From assembly GCA_002393735.1 (NCBI GenBank), contig DGTK01000013.1, positions 1 to 64,000 on the forward strand: a DNA stretch of 64,000 nt, read 5' to 3'. This document shows positions 1 to 8,033 of the stretch, piece after piece. This DNA is from Lachnospiraceae bacterium UBA4338 (GTDB lineage Bacteria > Bacillota > Clostridia > Lachnospirales > Lachnospiraceae). The notes under the pieces were generated by a model, which saw nothing but the letters and a program-made list of their open reading frames with translations, was not told where the DNA came from and made no database searches. Position numbers and translations under genes: made by a program. The first letter of the stretch is position 1. The number at the start of each line of letters is the position of its first letter.

Positions 1-1
1 A

Positions 2-340
2 TACAGCATAAACCAGGAAGAATACCTTCGCAAGTTCTTATCTGACGGAAATATACCTATGGATAATAACATTGCCGAAAGGGCTATAAGACCGTTCACT
101 ATTGGACGTAAAAATTTCGTCATAATAGAATCTGAAAACGGTGCTAAAGCAAGTGCTATTCTGTATAGCCTTGTTGAAACGGCTAAAGCAAACCAGATAA
201 ATACATACAAATATCTGGAACTACTCCTTACAGAGATTCCAAAACATATGGATGATAAAAATCTGGACTTCATCGACGATCTTTTACCTTGGTCACCTCT
301 TGTACAGAAACAATGTCCAAGCATCTATAAAAAATCTTAA
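2..340 (+). CDS. IS66 transposase (TnpC), C-terminal fragment, open at window edge
   Basis: The open frame runs in from the left edge and reads through the ATG at 59, so the first methionine is internal. The peptide contains MDNNIAERAIRPFTIGRKNF followed by the region of GAKASAILYSLVETAKAN and YKYLELLLTEIP, which is the highly conserved C-terminal end of the IS66 DDE transposase, including the conserved N-N-x-A-E-R segment that carries the last catalytic acidic residue. About 112 codons are visible of a protein usually near 500 residues. It is the only plus-strand gene in the first 46 kb, consistent with an insertion unrelated to the surrounding operon. Whether the complete transposase is intact upstream cannot be seen. 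Confidence 0.93.
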   Translation, partial: YSINQEEYLRKFLSDGNIPMDNNIAERAIRPFTIGRKNFVIIESENGAKASAILYSLVETAKANQINTYKYLELLLTEIPKHMDDKNLDFIDDLLPWSPLVQKQCPSIYKKS

Positions 341-370
341 ATTATCAATGTACAATAAAAATATTTACAT

Positions 371-394
371 CCCTACAGAAATGTAGGGTTTTTT
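371..394 (+). terminator. Intrinsic terminator after the IS66 transposase
   Basis: A perfect 7-bp stem CCCTACA / TGTAGGG closes a GAAA tetraloop and is followed at once by six T residues. It lies 30 bp after the transposase stop and inside the IS boundary, so it probably belongs to the element. Confidence 0.85.
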
Positions 395-420
395 AATACA
401 TGGTACTCATGATTGAGGAC

Positions 421-654
421 TTACCGACTAAACGTGCCAAGCAGTAAATCAAATGACTTTATGCTATCAGCAGATAAATCTTGCCGTATTGTTCTACCTG
501 TAACTATTTCTCCACAATCACTCGTATAATCACTTATTCCTTCTTTTTCATATCTAAAATCATTATAATACACAAAAAAAGCAGAAATAATAACAACCAA
601 AATAAACAATGAAGCAAAAAAGTACTTACTATTTTGAACTCTAAATTTTAACAT
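421..654 (-). pseudogene. Surface-polysaccharide membrane protein, N-terminal remnant truncated by IS66
   Basis: The remnant has 77 codons. Residues about 10-30 form one membrane segment (YFFASLFILVVIISAFFVYY), followed by an exported segment ending TIRQDLSADSIKSFDLLLGT. The last sense codon uses the first base of the IS terminus and the stop TAA is provided by the IS end, so the reading frame was cut by insertion rather than ending naturally. The pattern of a single membrane anchor followed by an extracytoplasmic beta-rich domain resembles membrane proteins found in polysaccharide loci, but I cannot assign a family. It is the last gene of the minus-strand polysaccharide unit, 31 bp after the phosphonoacetaldehyde reductase gene, so the insertion also separates any further distal genes from their promoter. 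Confidence 0.6.
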
Positions 655-685
655 CCTATAAACTCTTAAGTATTATAATTTTTTT

Positions 686-1813
686 TTAACTATTATTATA
701 TAATATTTGATGATATAGTTCATTAATCTCATCTATTCTCAAACAAACTGGATGATTTTTTAGCCTAGTTGGATTAACACTATTTTTTAATTCTTCAAAC
801 TGTTTTTCTGTTGCACACGGAACAGGTAGTTCTAACACTTCAAAAATCTCCTCAATTTTCTTTGCTCCGTACTCAGCATTATCACCACCTAAAGCAATCC
901 CAATTTCATCCAAGATGTTGCAAACATATACCTTGCCTCGAGAATCAATACATTTGTCAATATTATTTATCATCCAACGATATAGAACCCTATCGCAAAG
1001 AATTGCAGCATGTCCATGTGCTACACCAAAGATACTTGTAATTTTATAGCACATTGCATGCCCAGCTGTAGTTTGCGTTATATTAATTGCCTTTCCAGCC
1101 ATATTTGCTGCTTTTAACATTCCTAAGTTCCCTGAATCAGTATTATTCAAATAGCCATCTATATTATCCAAAATACCATTAATTGCCATTTTACTATATT
1201 CAATGCTTTCTGATGTACTATTGATAGACCAATAACTCTCTATTGCATGGCACAGAGCATCACACATTGTTGCTTTTTTTTGATACAACGGTAGAGTTTT
1301 TAAAACCTTAGGCTCAAATAATACTGCATCCGGTATAATACTCTCATCTGTAATGCTTTGTTTTTTTTCATCATAATATATTACAGCATATCGAGTTGCT
1401 TCCGAGCCCGTTCCAGCTGTTGTTGGAATTGCAAGAAAAGATGTTCGACTGTTAGTTTTTTGCAAATCAAGCCACTCGCCATTATCGCCATTTCCAGACA
1501 TATTAGAGTACAACTTTATGCACTTTGCAACATCTATAGCTGATCCGCCACCTACTGCTATAATAGAATCACATTCATTTTCTCTATAAACTTTCACTCC
1601 ATCTTGCACATTTTCATATAAAGGATTAGCTTGAAACTCAGAAAAAGATGTTAGTTTAACTTTCTCAGCGAGTTTTTTAAAATACGCACCAAGTTCTTCT
1701 TGATACTTTAGTGAATCATCACAAACCAAAATAACACTATTGCACTTATTTTTCGAAATCCACTCGTCAATTTGTCTATAGTTTTCATCTGGTGATAATA
1801 TTAATTGATTCAT
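686..1813 (-). CDS. Phosphonoacetaldehyde reductase-like iron-containing alcohol dehydrogenase
   Basis: This 375-residue protein is a group III (Fe-dependent) alcohol dehydrogenase. The nucleotide-binding motif AVGGGSAIDVAK is near residue 85 and PTTAGTGSE near residue 135. The metal-ligand segments are CDALCHAIES, TTAGHAMCYK and GVAHGHAA, which supply one Asp and three His. The closeness of its core to enzymes reducing phosphonoacetaldehyde to 2-hydroxyethylphosphonate (PhpC/phosphonate-pathway type), together with a PEP mutase gene only 12 bp upstream, makes that the best call; a generic alcohol dehydrogenase is the alternative. The start ATG has AGAGG 6 bases before it. In the known route the substrate needs phosphonopyruvate decarboxylase, which is not found in this window. 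Confidence 0.8.
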   Translation of the reverse strand: MNQLILSPDENYRQIDEWISKNKCNSVILVCDDSLKYQEELGAYFKKLAEKVKLTSFSEFQANPLYENVQDGVKVYRENECDSIIAVGGGSAIDVAKCIKLYSNMSGNGDNGEWLDLQKTNSRTSFLAIPTTAGTGSEATRYAVIYYDEKKQSITDESIIPDAVLFEPKVLKTLPLYQKKATMCDALCHAIESYWSINSTSESIEYSKMAINGILDNIDGYLNNTDSGNLGMLKAANMAGKAINITQTTAGHAMCYKITSIFGVAHGHAAILCDRVLYRWMINNIDKCIDSRGKVYVCNILDEIGIALGGDNAEYGAKKIEEIFEVLELPVPCATEKQFEELKNSVNPTRLKNHPVCLRIDEINELYHQILYNNS

Positions 1814-1825
1814 TACTTACCTCTT

Positions 1826-3835
1826 TTATTCCTCCGTTGGAATCATTCTAATGATGTCTTTAAAAGGCATAATCATATCATCGCACTCTTTTGCTCTATG
1901 ATTCTCTAAAATTGTCTCAGCGGCTTTCTGCATCGCAGGAACTTCAGCTCGCATCAACTGGTTAGCATAAATAATAATATTTGCTCCACGCTCTTTCCAT
2001 TCCTCTTCAGTAACTGAGTTAAACGAAGTAGGAACAAGAACTATAGGCGTAACCTGATTCTTTTCACGAAATTTTTCAATAAACTCTTGTATTTCGTCTG
2101 GTTCTTTCTTTCTGCTATGAATCATAATAGCATCAGCACCTGCATCTACAAATGCAAATGCTCGTTCAAGCGCATCTTCCATGCCTCGCTCCAAAATAAG
2201 AGACTCTATACGCGCGCAAATCATAAACTCCTTTGTTCTTTGTGCTCTTTTTCCAGCCCTAATCTTTTCGCTAAAATTCTCAACGGAATCCTGTGTTTGC
2301 ACAACTTCTGTACCAAAGAGTGAATTCTTCTTCAATCCAGTTTTGTCTTCAATAATAACCATAGAAACACCTAGACGCTCTAATGATCTTACTGTATAGA
2401 TAAAATGTTCAGTCTTTCCGCCTGTATCCCCATCAAAAATAATAGGTTTTGTGGTTACTTCTGTAATATCCTCAATAGTTCTAAATCGACTAGTCATATC
2501 AACGAGTTCAATATCTGGCTTTCCCTTTGCAGTACTATCGCAAAGACTAGAAACCCACATTGCGTCAAATTGATGTGCACCTCCATTTTTATGAACAACT
2601 GTATTTTCCACTATCAAACCAGTCAATCCATCATGAGCCTCCATTACAGTTACAAGACCTTTTATTCCTAAGATTTTTTTCAAGCGACCTCTTCTAATAT
2701 CTGGCATTGCAAGATCTGATCTGGTTCTATTTTCAATATCCTTAAACTTTTCATCATTTGAATATGGATATTCAACAAGTTTTCCACCATATGTTGCTAA
2801 AAGAGACACTACTTCGTCTCTGATTGGTTTCTGAACACCCTCGCACCAGTCGTCCCCATGAACAACTATATCTGGATGTATTTTTTCTATATTATCCTTA
2901 TATGATAAAGTATTCTGCTCTACAACCTTATAGACACCGTTTATGTTTTCAAACATAGCTTTACGTTCTTCAAAAGGAACAAGTGGTAGCCTTTTGTAAC
3001 TGGCAACAACATCATCCGACATAACACCTACAATCAACTTACCTAGTTTCTGTGCCTTCTTAATAATATTAAAATGCCCACTATGCATAATATCTGTTGA
3101 AAAGCATACGTACACGGTGCGATTCTCTACTTCACGTAATTTTGCGCCCACAATTGTTAAATCTTCAGGAGTATCTATTTCAGCACATAATTGATTTTGA
3201 ATATCTAAAGCTGTAATTCTCGCCTCACCTCTCAACTCATTCAAAGCATTTTCTGCATACACATTACGGTTATCATTTTCACAGAACTCTATTATCTTGT
3301 CTAACCATTTTTTCCAATCTGATTCTAACAATTTATATAATGGCTGAGCTTCCATTGCATCTTCAAAAATATCAATTCCAACATTTATAACAAATCCATC
3401 TTTAATTTGCGCCTTGAAATCTTTTTGTGGAAGTGGCAAAGTCGATGAAACAGTCATACATGACATTTCAGAACTAATCACTTTTTCAAAAACATCATTT
3501 TCGAAAACAAGGTCGCCATGCATCAGCACAACGTCACAATCCAAATATTCCCTTGCACAATATATCGAATATATATAATTAGTAGAATCATACAAAGGAT
3601 TTTTCACAAAAGTAATATGAATTGGTAAATTAAGACTATCACAATATTTAACCAATATTTCATCATAGTATCCAGTTGTAATAACCACATCATGTATACC
3701 TGAATCAACTATTAGATTTAACTGTCTTGATAAAATTGTTTCATTTTGAGAAATCTCTGTCATACATTTAGGATGTTCAGAAGTCAAGTCACCCATTCTA
3801 GAGCCTCTGCCTGAATTCAATATAAGTGCTTTCAT
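1826..3835 (-). CDS. Triple fusion: sugar-type nucleotidyltransferase, cytidylyltransferase and PEP phosphomutase
   Basis: Three domains are visible. Residues about 1-240 are a LicC/MobA-like nucleotidyltransferase (LNSGRGSRMGDL then HPKCM). Residues about 243-380 are a CTP-transferase fold with HSGH at residues 251-254; the usual RTxGIST motif reads ENRTRSDLA here. Residues about 385-665 are a phosphoenolpyruvate phosphomutase with DGDTGG and EDKTGLKKNS, the signature EDKxxxKxNS that separates mutases from isocitrate lyases. PEP mutase makes the C-P bond (PEP to phosphonopyruvate); the cytidylyltransferase parts would activate a phosphonate as a CMP conjugate for transfer to a glycan. I place the start at 3835 (669 residues) because GAGAGG lies 7 bases upstream; the in-frame start at 3862 would put this Shine-Dalgarno inside the gene. 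Fusion of cytidylyltransferase to PEP mutase is known (Fom1); the three-part form is rarer. Confidence 0.88.
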   Translation of the reverse strand: MKALILNSGRGSRMGDLTSEHPKCMTEISQNETILSRQLNLIVDSGIHDVVITTGYYDEILVKYCDSLNLPIHITFVKNPLYDSTNYIYSIYCAREYLDCDVVLMHGDLVFENDVFEKVISSEMSCMTVSSTLPLPQKDFKAQIKDGFVINVGIDIFEDAMEAQPLYKLLESDWKKWLDKIIEFCENDNRNVYAENALNELRGEARITALDIQNQLCAEIDTPEDLTIVGAKLREVENRTVYVCFSTDIMHSGHFNIIKKAQKLGKLIVGVMSDDVVASYKRLPLVPFEERKAMFENINGVYKVVEQNTLSYKDNIEKIHPDIVVHGDDWCEGVQKPIRDEVVSLLATYGGKLVEYPYSNDEKFKDIENRTRSDLAMPDIRRGRLKKILGIKGLVTVMEAHDGLTGLIVENTVVHKNGGAHQFDAMWVSSLCDSTAKGKPDIELVDMTSRFRTIEDITEVTTKPIIFDGDTGGKTEHFIYTVRSLERLGVSMVIIEDKTGLKKNSLFGTEVVQTQDSVENFSEKIRAGKRAQRTKEFMICARIESLILERGMEDALERAFAFVDAGADAIMIHSRKKEPDEIQEFIEKFREKNQVTPIVLVPTSFNSVTEEEWKERGANIIIYANQLMRAEVPAMQKAAETILENHRAKECDDMIMPFKDIIRMIPTEE

Positions 3836-3848
3836 AAATATACCTCTC

Positions 3849-3876
3849 ATTATAATAGTCAATACGATATTGTAAA
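3849..3876 (-). promoter_or_regulatory. Possible promoter before the PEP mutase gene
   Basis: TTTACA (bases 3871-3876 read on the minus strand) and a perfect TATAAT (3849-3854) are 16 bp apart. The -10 box is only 13 bp from the ATG at 3835, so a transcript would begin at about 3842, inside the Shine-Dalgarno, and be nearly leaderless. It may be chance in AT-rich DNA. The rest of the 139-bp gap shows no terminator. Confidence 0.3.
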
Positions 3877-3974
3877 ATGTTTAATTCACAAAAAACTTTC
3901 AAAAATACTGATTATGTATCTAAATTATTAGTTGATATAAACACAATAAGTATACATATAGTAAAACGAAAATC

Positions 3975-4979
3975 TTACTGTGCACTGTAGAATTTGTCCT
4001 TTAAAATACTAAATCTTTCTAGTTCTTCTGATGACAAAAGTTTTTTCCATATTCCAATGTTTTTTGCAGAAACCTCCGGAACAAAATATTTGTTCTTATC
4101 GACATGTATACTTTCATCACAACCGAGAAAAGTATATATTTTTCTTAAAGTATTCTCATAATTTAACACTAGATCTTCAAATTGAATAAAACATATATTT
4201 TCATTATTTAATATATTTTTTACACCATCTCTCATTGCGAAATGCCATTGTAAATACATATTTACATCTCTCGATTTAGACAGTTCCTTACCAATCAAAA
4301 CATTACATTGGATCAAATCAGAATAAATATCTCTCGGATCCCTGTCTACAATAAAGTATTTTGCATTAGAAAAAAACATTGACTCAATATTATATTTTTG
4401 TATAGCAATCCCTTGATCTAAAATGATTGTATTCTTGTTAAACTCATTTACAACAGGAGTAAACAAGTTGTTAATGTATTCATTTGTTAATTCGATAAAT
4501 TTTTCTTTTGACGGTTTAGAAAAATACATTTTTTCTTTTTCAGAACCATCTGTACCACATAATTTTCTTTTTACTTTTTTCTCAAATACTTGTTGTTTAT
4601 TTTTCTTGAAATCAAGAAACCACCAATTGCTCAAGTACTCAAAATCAACTAAATCATTAATATATTTTTCTGTAGACAGCATAAAGTTATTTCCAAAAAA
4701 ACCAGAATAATCTAAGCCTATTTCCAAAGAAAAAGTTGTTGATTTATGGTATAAATGCTTCATGTGCCACAAAAAATCTCTAATAGCCATATCTGAATTT
4801 AAAATATCCCATTGTTCCACCAAATTATGATACAAATCATCTATACCGTATGGATCTTTGATAACTCTAAATTCAATATCTGCATTATAATACCCTTCGA
4901 ATTCCTTCAGCAAATCAACCAGAGCACTAGACCCAGACCATCCAAATCCAGAAACTATAACATAATTAACACCATCCAT
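3975..4979 (-). CDS. PAPS-dependent sulfotransferase-like protein
   Basis: This is a 334-residue cytosolic protein without membrane segments. Near the N-terminus, VSGFGWSGSSALVDLL has the form of the P-loop-like 5'-phosphosulfate-binding loop of sulfotransferases. Near residue 210, FIVDRDPRDIYSD matches the 3'-phosphate-binding strand and helix (R-D-P-R-D). Spacing and length agree with the sulfotransferase superfamily. The start has AAGGAG 5 bases upstream. The gene lies between a flippase gene (13-bp gap) and the PEP mutase fusion, so its acceptor is probably the polysaccharide repeat unit made by this operon. The acceptor and true donor are unknown; no APS kinase or PAPS synthesis gene is in the window. 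The core of the protein is otherwise divergent, so a role transferring something other than sulfate is possible. Confidence 0.68.
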   Translation of the reverse strand: MDGVNYVIVSGFGWSGSSALVDLLKEFEGYYNADIEFRVIKDPYGIDDLYHNLVEQWDILNSDMAIRDFLWHMKHLYHKSTTFSLEIGLDYSGFFGNNFMLSTEKYINDLVDFEYLSNWWFLDFKKNKQQVFEKKVKRKLCGTDGSEKEKMYFSKPSKEKFIELTNEYINNLFTPVVNEFNKNTIILDQGIAIQKYNIESMFFSNAKYFIVDRDPRDIYSDLIQCNVLIGKELSKSRDVNMYLQWHFAMRDGVKNILNNENICFIQFEDLVLNYENTLRKIYTFLGCDESIHVDKNKYFVPEVSAKNIGIWKKLLSSEELERFSILKDKFYSAQ

Positions 4980-4992
4980 ATTTTTCTCCTTA

Positions 4993-6444
4993 TTAAGCCC
5001 TAGACTTATTAAAACGATTTTTAATCACATTAAGAATATAGTAAAACTCTTTTGATCTGGTCAATACTGATAATAATATATAAACTAGTATGCCAATAAA
5101 AACTCCACCAAATACTAAAATTAAATTCGATAAAGGCAACAATGTGAAAGCAAAAACAATACCACCCATAACAAGGGATTTTAAAATGTTAGGCAAAATA
5201 TCCATAATTTGCTCTTTATACCCATAATTAAGATAACGTTTTGAAGGAATAGCATTAATCAAAAAGCATATAATTAACAATAAAACATCGCCATATGCAA
5301 CATATATCACTCCAATCGGCAAAGTAATTATCAGAATCAAAATTCCAACAGTCCTTTTTACTAATTCGAGTTTAAAATACATCCCACTTTTACCTATAGC
5401 TTTCATTGCTTCCAAATTTGCTGTTTGTAAAGGTTGTAATATTAGATACGAACATACTATTCTAATATAAGGAACAGCCATTATCCATTTGTCGGTCAAA
5501 ACCAACAGAACTAATGGTTCAGCTATACTTGCCATTCCAACCATAAGTGGTGTAATAACAAACGAGCAAACTTGAATAGATTTTTTTGTCAATCTTCTTA
5601 CCTCATCCATATCATCCTGAACCGAGGACATAGCTGGGAATAGTACCGTACTAATTGATGTAACAACATTCTCTGTTATTATAGTTGGAAATGATCGTCC
5701 TTTTGTGTAGTAAGCCAAATCATCTGCTGTATAAAACTTACCAATCAACAAGCTTCTAAGTTGATTATAAATGGTAAATATTAAATTAGCTCCTAATATT
5801 TTACTCCCATACTTAAGAAGAATTATAAGTTTCCCTACAGAAAACTTTTTTACAGGTTTCCAACCTGATGTAAAACACAAAACAATTGTATCAATTACAG
5901 AGTTCGACAAATATTGTGCAACAATAGCCCACACGCCAAAGCCTTTACACGCCATCAATATTCCGACAAAAGCAGATACTATTGTTCCGCCAATAGTTGA
6001 AAAGAAAAACTTTCTAAACTGCATATTGCGAGAAATATATGCTTGTTGAACTGACTTTACCGATGAAATTGGTACTTGAATAGCTAACACCCTTAATGTA
6101 GGACATAAAACTGGCATATCATAAAAGTTTGCAACAAATGGTGATAGAAAAAAAATGCATAGATATAACACTAAAGAAAAAATAATATTAAAATAAAATA
6201 CACTAGAAAAAGCTATATCATCAGCTTCTTTGCTCTGTATCAATGCACTAGAAAAACTATCATTTACAAATACATTTGCAATTGCAATAAACACCATAAT
6301 CAAGGCGATAGATCCATAATCAGAAGGTAATAAAAGTCTTGCAAGAACAACTGAAACTATAAAAGTAACCAACTGAGCCAAAATACGTTCCATAAATCGC
6401 CAGATGAAACCACTTACTATACTATTCTTTTTTTCATTTTTCAT
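4993..6444 (-). CDS. Oligosaccharide flippase (Wzx/MOP family), distal unit
   Basis: The protein has 483 residues with about 12-14 predicted membrane segments and opens with the family-typical IVSGFIWRFMERILAQLVTF and ARLLLPSDYGSIAL. Charged loops such as TKKSIQVCSFVITPLMVG are typical of the WzxC-like branch of the MOP exporter superfamily. It would move undecaprenyl-linked repeat units across the membrane. It is one of two flippases in the window; the other (17572-19029) is in the proximal unit and differs clearly in sequence, so this is not a local duplication. The Shine-Dalgarno is weak (GAATAAGAAAA before ATG). It lies between the FdtB gene and the sulfotransferase gene, in the same direction. 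Confidence 0.9.
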   Translation of the reverse strand: MKNEKKNSIVSGFIWRFMERILAQLVTFIVSVVLARLLLPSDYGSIALIMVFIAIANVFVNDSFSSALIQSKEADDIAFSSVFYFNIIFSLVLYLCIFFLSPFVANFYDMPVLCPTLRVLAIQVPISSVKSVQQAYISRNMQFRKFFFSTIGGTIVSAFVGILMACKGFGVWAIVAQYLSNSVIDTIVLCFTSGWKPVKKFSVGKLIILLKYGSKILGANLIFTIYNQLRSLLIGKFYTADDLAYYTKGRSFPTIITENVVTSISTVLFPAMSSVQDDMDEVRRLTKKSIQVCSFVITPLMVGMASIAEPLVLLVLTDKWIMAVPYIRIVCSYLILQPLQTANLEAMKAIGKSGMYFKLELVKRTVGILILIITLPIGVIYVAYGDVLLLIICFLINAIPSKRYLNYGYKEQIMDILPNILKSLVMGGIVFAFTLLPLSNLILVFGGVFIGILVYILLSVLTRSKEFYYILNVIKNRFNKSRA

Positions 6445-6485
6445 TTTTCTTATTCACCAATCCAATAAGAATTTGTTACACAATT

Positions 6486-7583
6486 TTAGGCAAAACCATT
6501 AATCGTCCTAATCACATAATCAATTTCTTCTACACTCATACCATAATACATAGGGAGACTAAGTTCAGTTGAACTAATTTCCTCCGCCAATGGTAAAACA
6601 CCTTTTTTCAAGCCAAGATTTCTATAACATTCTTGTAAATGTATTGGGATAGGGTAGTGTTTATTTGTTCCTATTCCCATTTCATTCAAGTATCCTTCAA
6701 GTCTATCTCGATCATTACATCTAATTCCGAATATATGCCAAACCGGGCACATATGATCAGCTATAGTCGGCAATATAATTTTATCATTGGATATTTCTGT
6801 CAAATATCTATTTGCAATTCTTCTTCTCTCTTCATTCATTCGTTCCAAGTGTACTAATTTTACAGACAAAAATGCTGCTTGGAGTTCATCCAATCTACTA
6901 TTATTCCCTTTGTATATATGATGATACTTATAATCTGAACCATAATTACCCAGAGCTCGAACCTTCTCCGCCAACTTTCTATCGTTAGTAACAACTGCAC
7001 CAGCATCGCCGAGTGCTCCCAAGTTTTTACCAGGATAAAAACTAAAACCTGCCGCTATACCAAATGTTCCAACTTTTTGACCTTTGTATGTTGCTCCATG
7101 AGCCTGAGCACAATCCTCTATAACCTTAAGATTATATTTATTGGCTATTCCCAATATTTGGTCCATTTCACATGCTTGCCCATACAGATGCACTGGCATT
7201 ATCGCCTTTGTTTTGCTGGTGATTGATTTTTCAATCAATTCTGGATTAATATTAAAAGTGTCTATTCTTGGTTCAACAAAAATAGGTGTAGCACCAACAT
7301 AAGTAACAGCCAACGCCGTAGCTATATACGTATTTGAAGGGACAATGACCTCATCGCCTTCCCCTATTTCAAGTGCTTTTAGAATTAGCATTAATGCATC
7401 TAATCCATTTCCCACACCTACGCAATATTTCGCTCCACAATACAAAGCAAACTCACTCTCAAATTTTTTATCTTCATTTCCTTCTATATACCAAGATGAT
7501 TTTAGCACTCTATCAAAAGCGTTCCTCAATTCTTTATCGAGTTCTTTTTCCATAGGAAGAAATGATACAAAAGGAATATTCAT
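6486..7583 (-). CDS. fdtB: dTDP-3-keto-6-deoxyhexose 3-aminotransferase (FdtB/QdtB type, DegT family)
   Basis: This is a PLP-dependent sugar aminotransferase of the DegT/DnrJ/EryC1/StrS family. It has the N-terminal FVSF motif, GNGLDALMLILKAL, VIVPSNTYIATALAV, the IEDCAQAHGA aspartate segment and the PLP lysine in SFYPGKNLGALGDAG. It follows FdtA with a 13-bp gap, and this pair makes dTDP-3-amino-3,6-dideoxy-galactose (Fuc3N) or -glucose (Qui3N) from dTDP-4-keto-6-deoxyglucose. I choose the start at 7583 or 7586 because AAAGGGG sits just upstream; the longer form from 7610 would overlap fdtA and include the ribosome-binding site. An N-acetyltransferase (FdtC/QdtC) and RmlA/RmlB are not in the window, so the precursor must come from elsewhere. 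Confidence 0.85.
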   Translation of the reverse strand: MNIPFVSFLPMEKELDKELRNAFDRVLKSSWYIEGNEDKKFESEFALYCGAKYCVGVGNGLDALMLILKALEIGEGDEVIVPSNTYIATALAVTYVGATPIFVEPRIDTFNINPELIEKSITSKTKAIMPVHLYGQACEMDQILGIANKYNLKVIEDCAQAHGATYKGQKVGTFGIAAGFSFYPGKNLGALGDAGAVVTNDRKLAEKVRALGNYGSDYKYHHIYKGNNSRLDELQAAFLSVKLVHLERMNEERRRIANRYLTEISNDKIILPTIADHMCPVWHIFGIRCNDRDRLEGYLNEMGIGTNKHYPIPIHLQECYRNLGLKKGVLPLAEEISSTELSLPMYYGMSVEEIDYVIRTINGFA

Positions 7584-7596
7584 CATGCTGCCCCTT

Positions 7597-8013
7597 TCAA
7601 CCCTTTTCATTATAATTAATCTTTACATATTCCAAAAATTCATTATAGTCTCTAATGTAATCCGATTCATCATACAGCTCTGATGCGAGTACCATCAAAA
7701 CAGCATCAGAGCTAAAATCAAACATTTCTCTCCACATAGCATTTGACACATACAAACCCTCATATGGTTTTTCAAGAGGAATTATTTTTTTTTCTTTACC
7801 ATTATCTAACAGTATTTTACAATTTCCATGAATGCAAATCAGAATTTGTTGTAATTTTTTATGTGCATGAAAGCCCCTTGTTACGCCAGCAGCTGTATCA
7901 TACATATAATATACCCTTTTAATTTGAAATGGAATATCTTTAAATTCTTCAAGCGCAACAAGTTGTCCTCTATCATCCCCATGCGGTTGAAAAACATATT
8001 TGATAACTTGCAT
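7597..8013 (-). CDS. fdtA: dTDP-4-keto-6-deoxyglucose 3,4-ketoisomerase (FdtA/QdtA type)
   Basis: The 138-residue protein is a small cupin with DDRGQLVALEEFKDIPF at the N-terminus, RVYYMYDT, and RGFHAHKKLQQILICIHG carrying the conserved histidines, as in the WxcM/FdtA ketoisomerases. It moves the keto group from C4 to C3 before transamination by the next gene product. FdtA (galacto) and QdtA (gluco) cannot be told apart safely by eye, so the sugar is Fuc3N or Qui3N. The start has GGAGG about 5 bases upstream. The full set of catalytic histidines is present, so it is probably active. Confidence 0.87.
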   Translation of the reverse strand: MQVIKYVFQPHGDDRGQLVALEEFKDIPFQIKRVYYMYDTAAGVTRGFHAHKKLQQILICIHGNCKILLDNGKEKKIIPLEKPYEGLYVSNAMWREMFDFSSDAVLMVLASELYDESDYIRDYNEFLEYVKINYNEKG

Positions 8014-8033
8014 TGTTTCCTCCTTTATAATTG

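Larger units (their letters stand above)
1..424 (+). mobile_element. IS66-family insertion sequence, right end
   Basis: The window opens inside an IS66-family element: the C-terminal part of its transposase is present, followed by a hairpin terminator and then the presumed right terminus. Read inward on the minus strand from base 424, the end begins GTAAGTCCTC, which fits the GTAA start typical of IS66-family inverted repeats. The boundary at 424 is supported by the fact that the interrupted gene on the minus strand meets a stop codon formed by this very sequence (bases 421-423). IS66 elements usually make 8-bp target duplications; if so, bases 425-432 would be one copy. The left end lies outside the window, so neither the duplication nor element completeness can be tested here. 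Confidence 0.75.

Noticed and set aside
6486..7583. DegT aminotransferase as the enzyme making 2-aminoethylphosphonate
   Set aside because: It is directly paired with FdtA and has sugar aminotransferase motifs; the phosphonate module has an alcohol-forming reductase instead.
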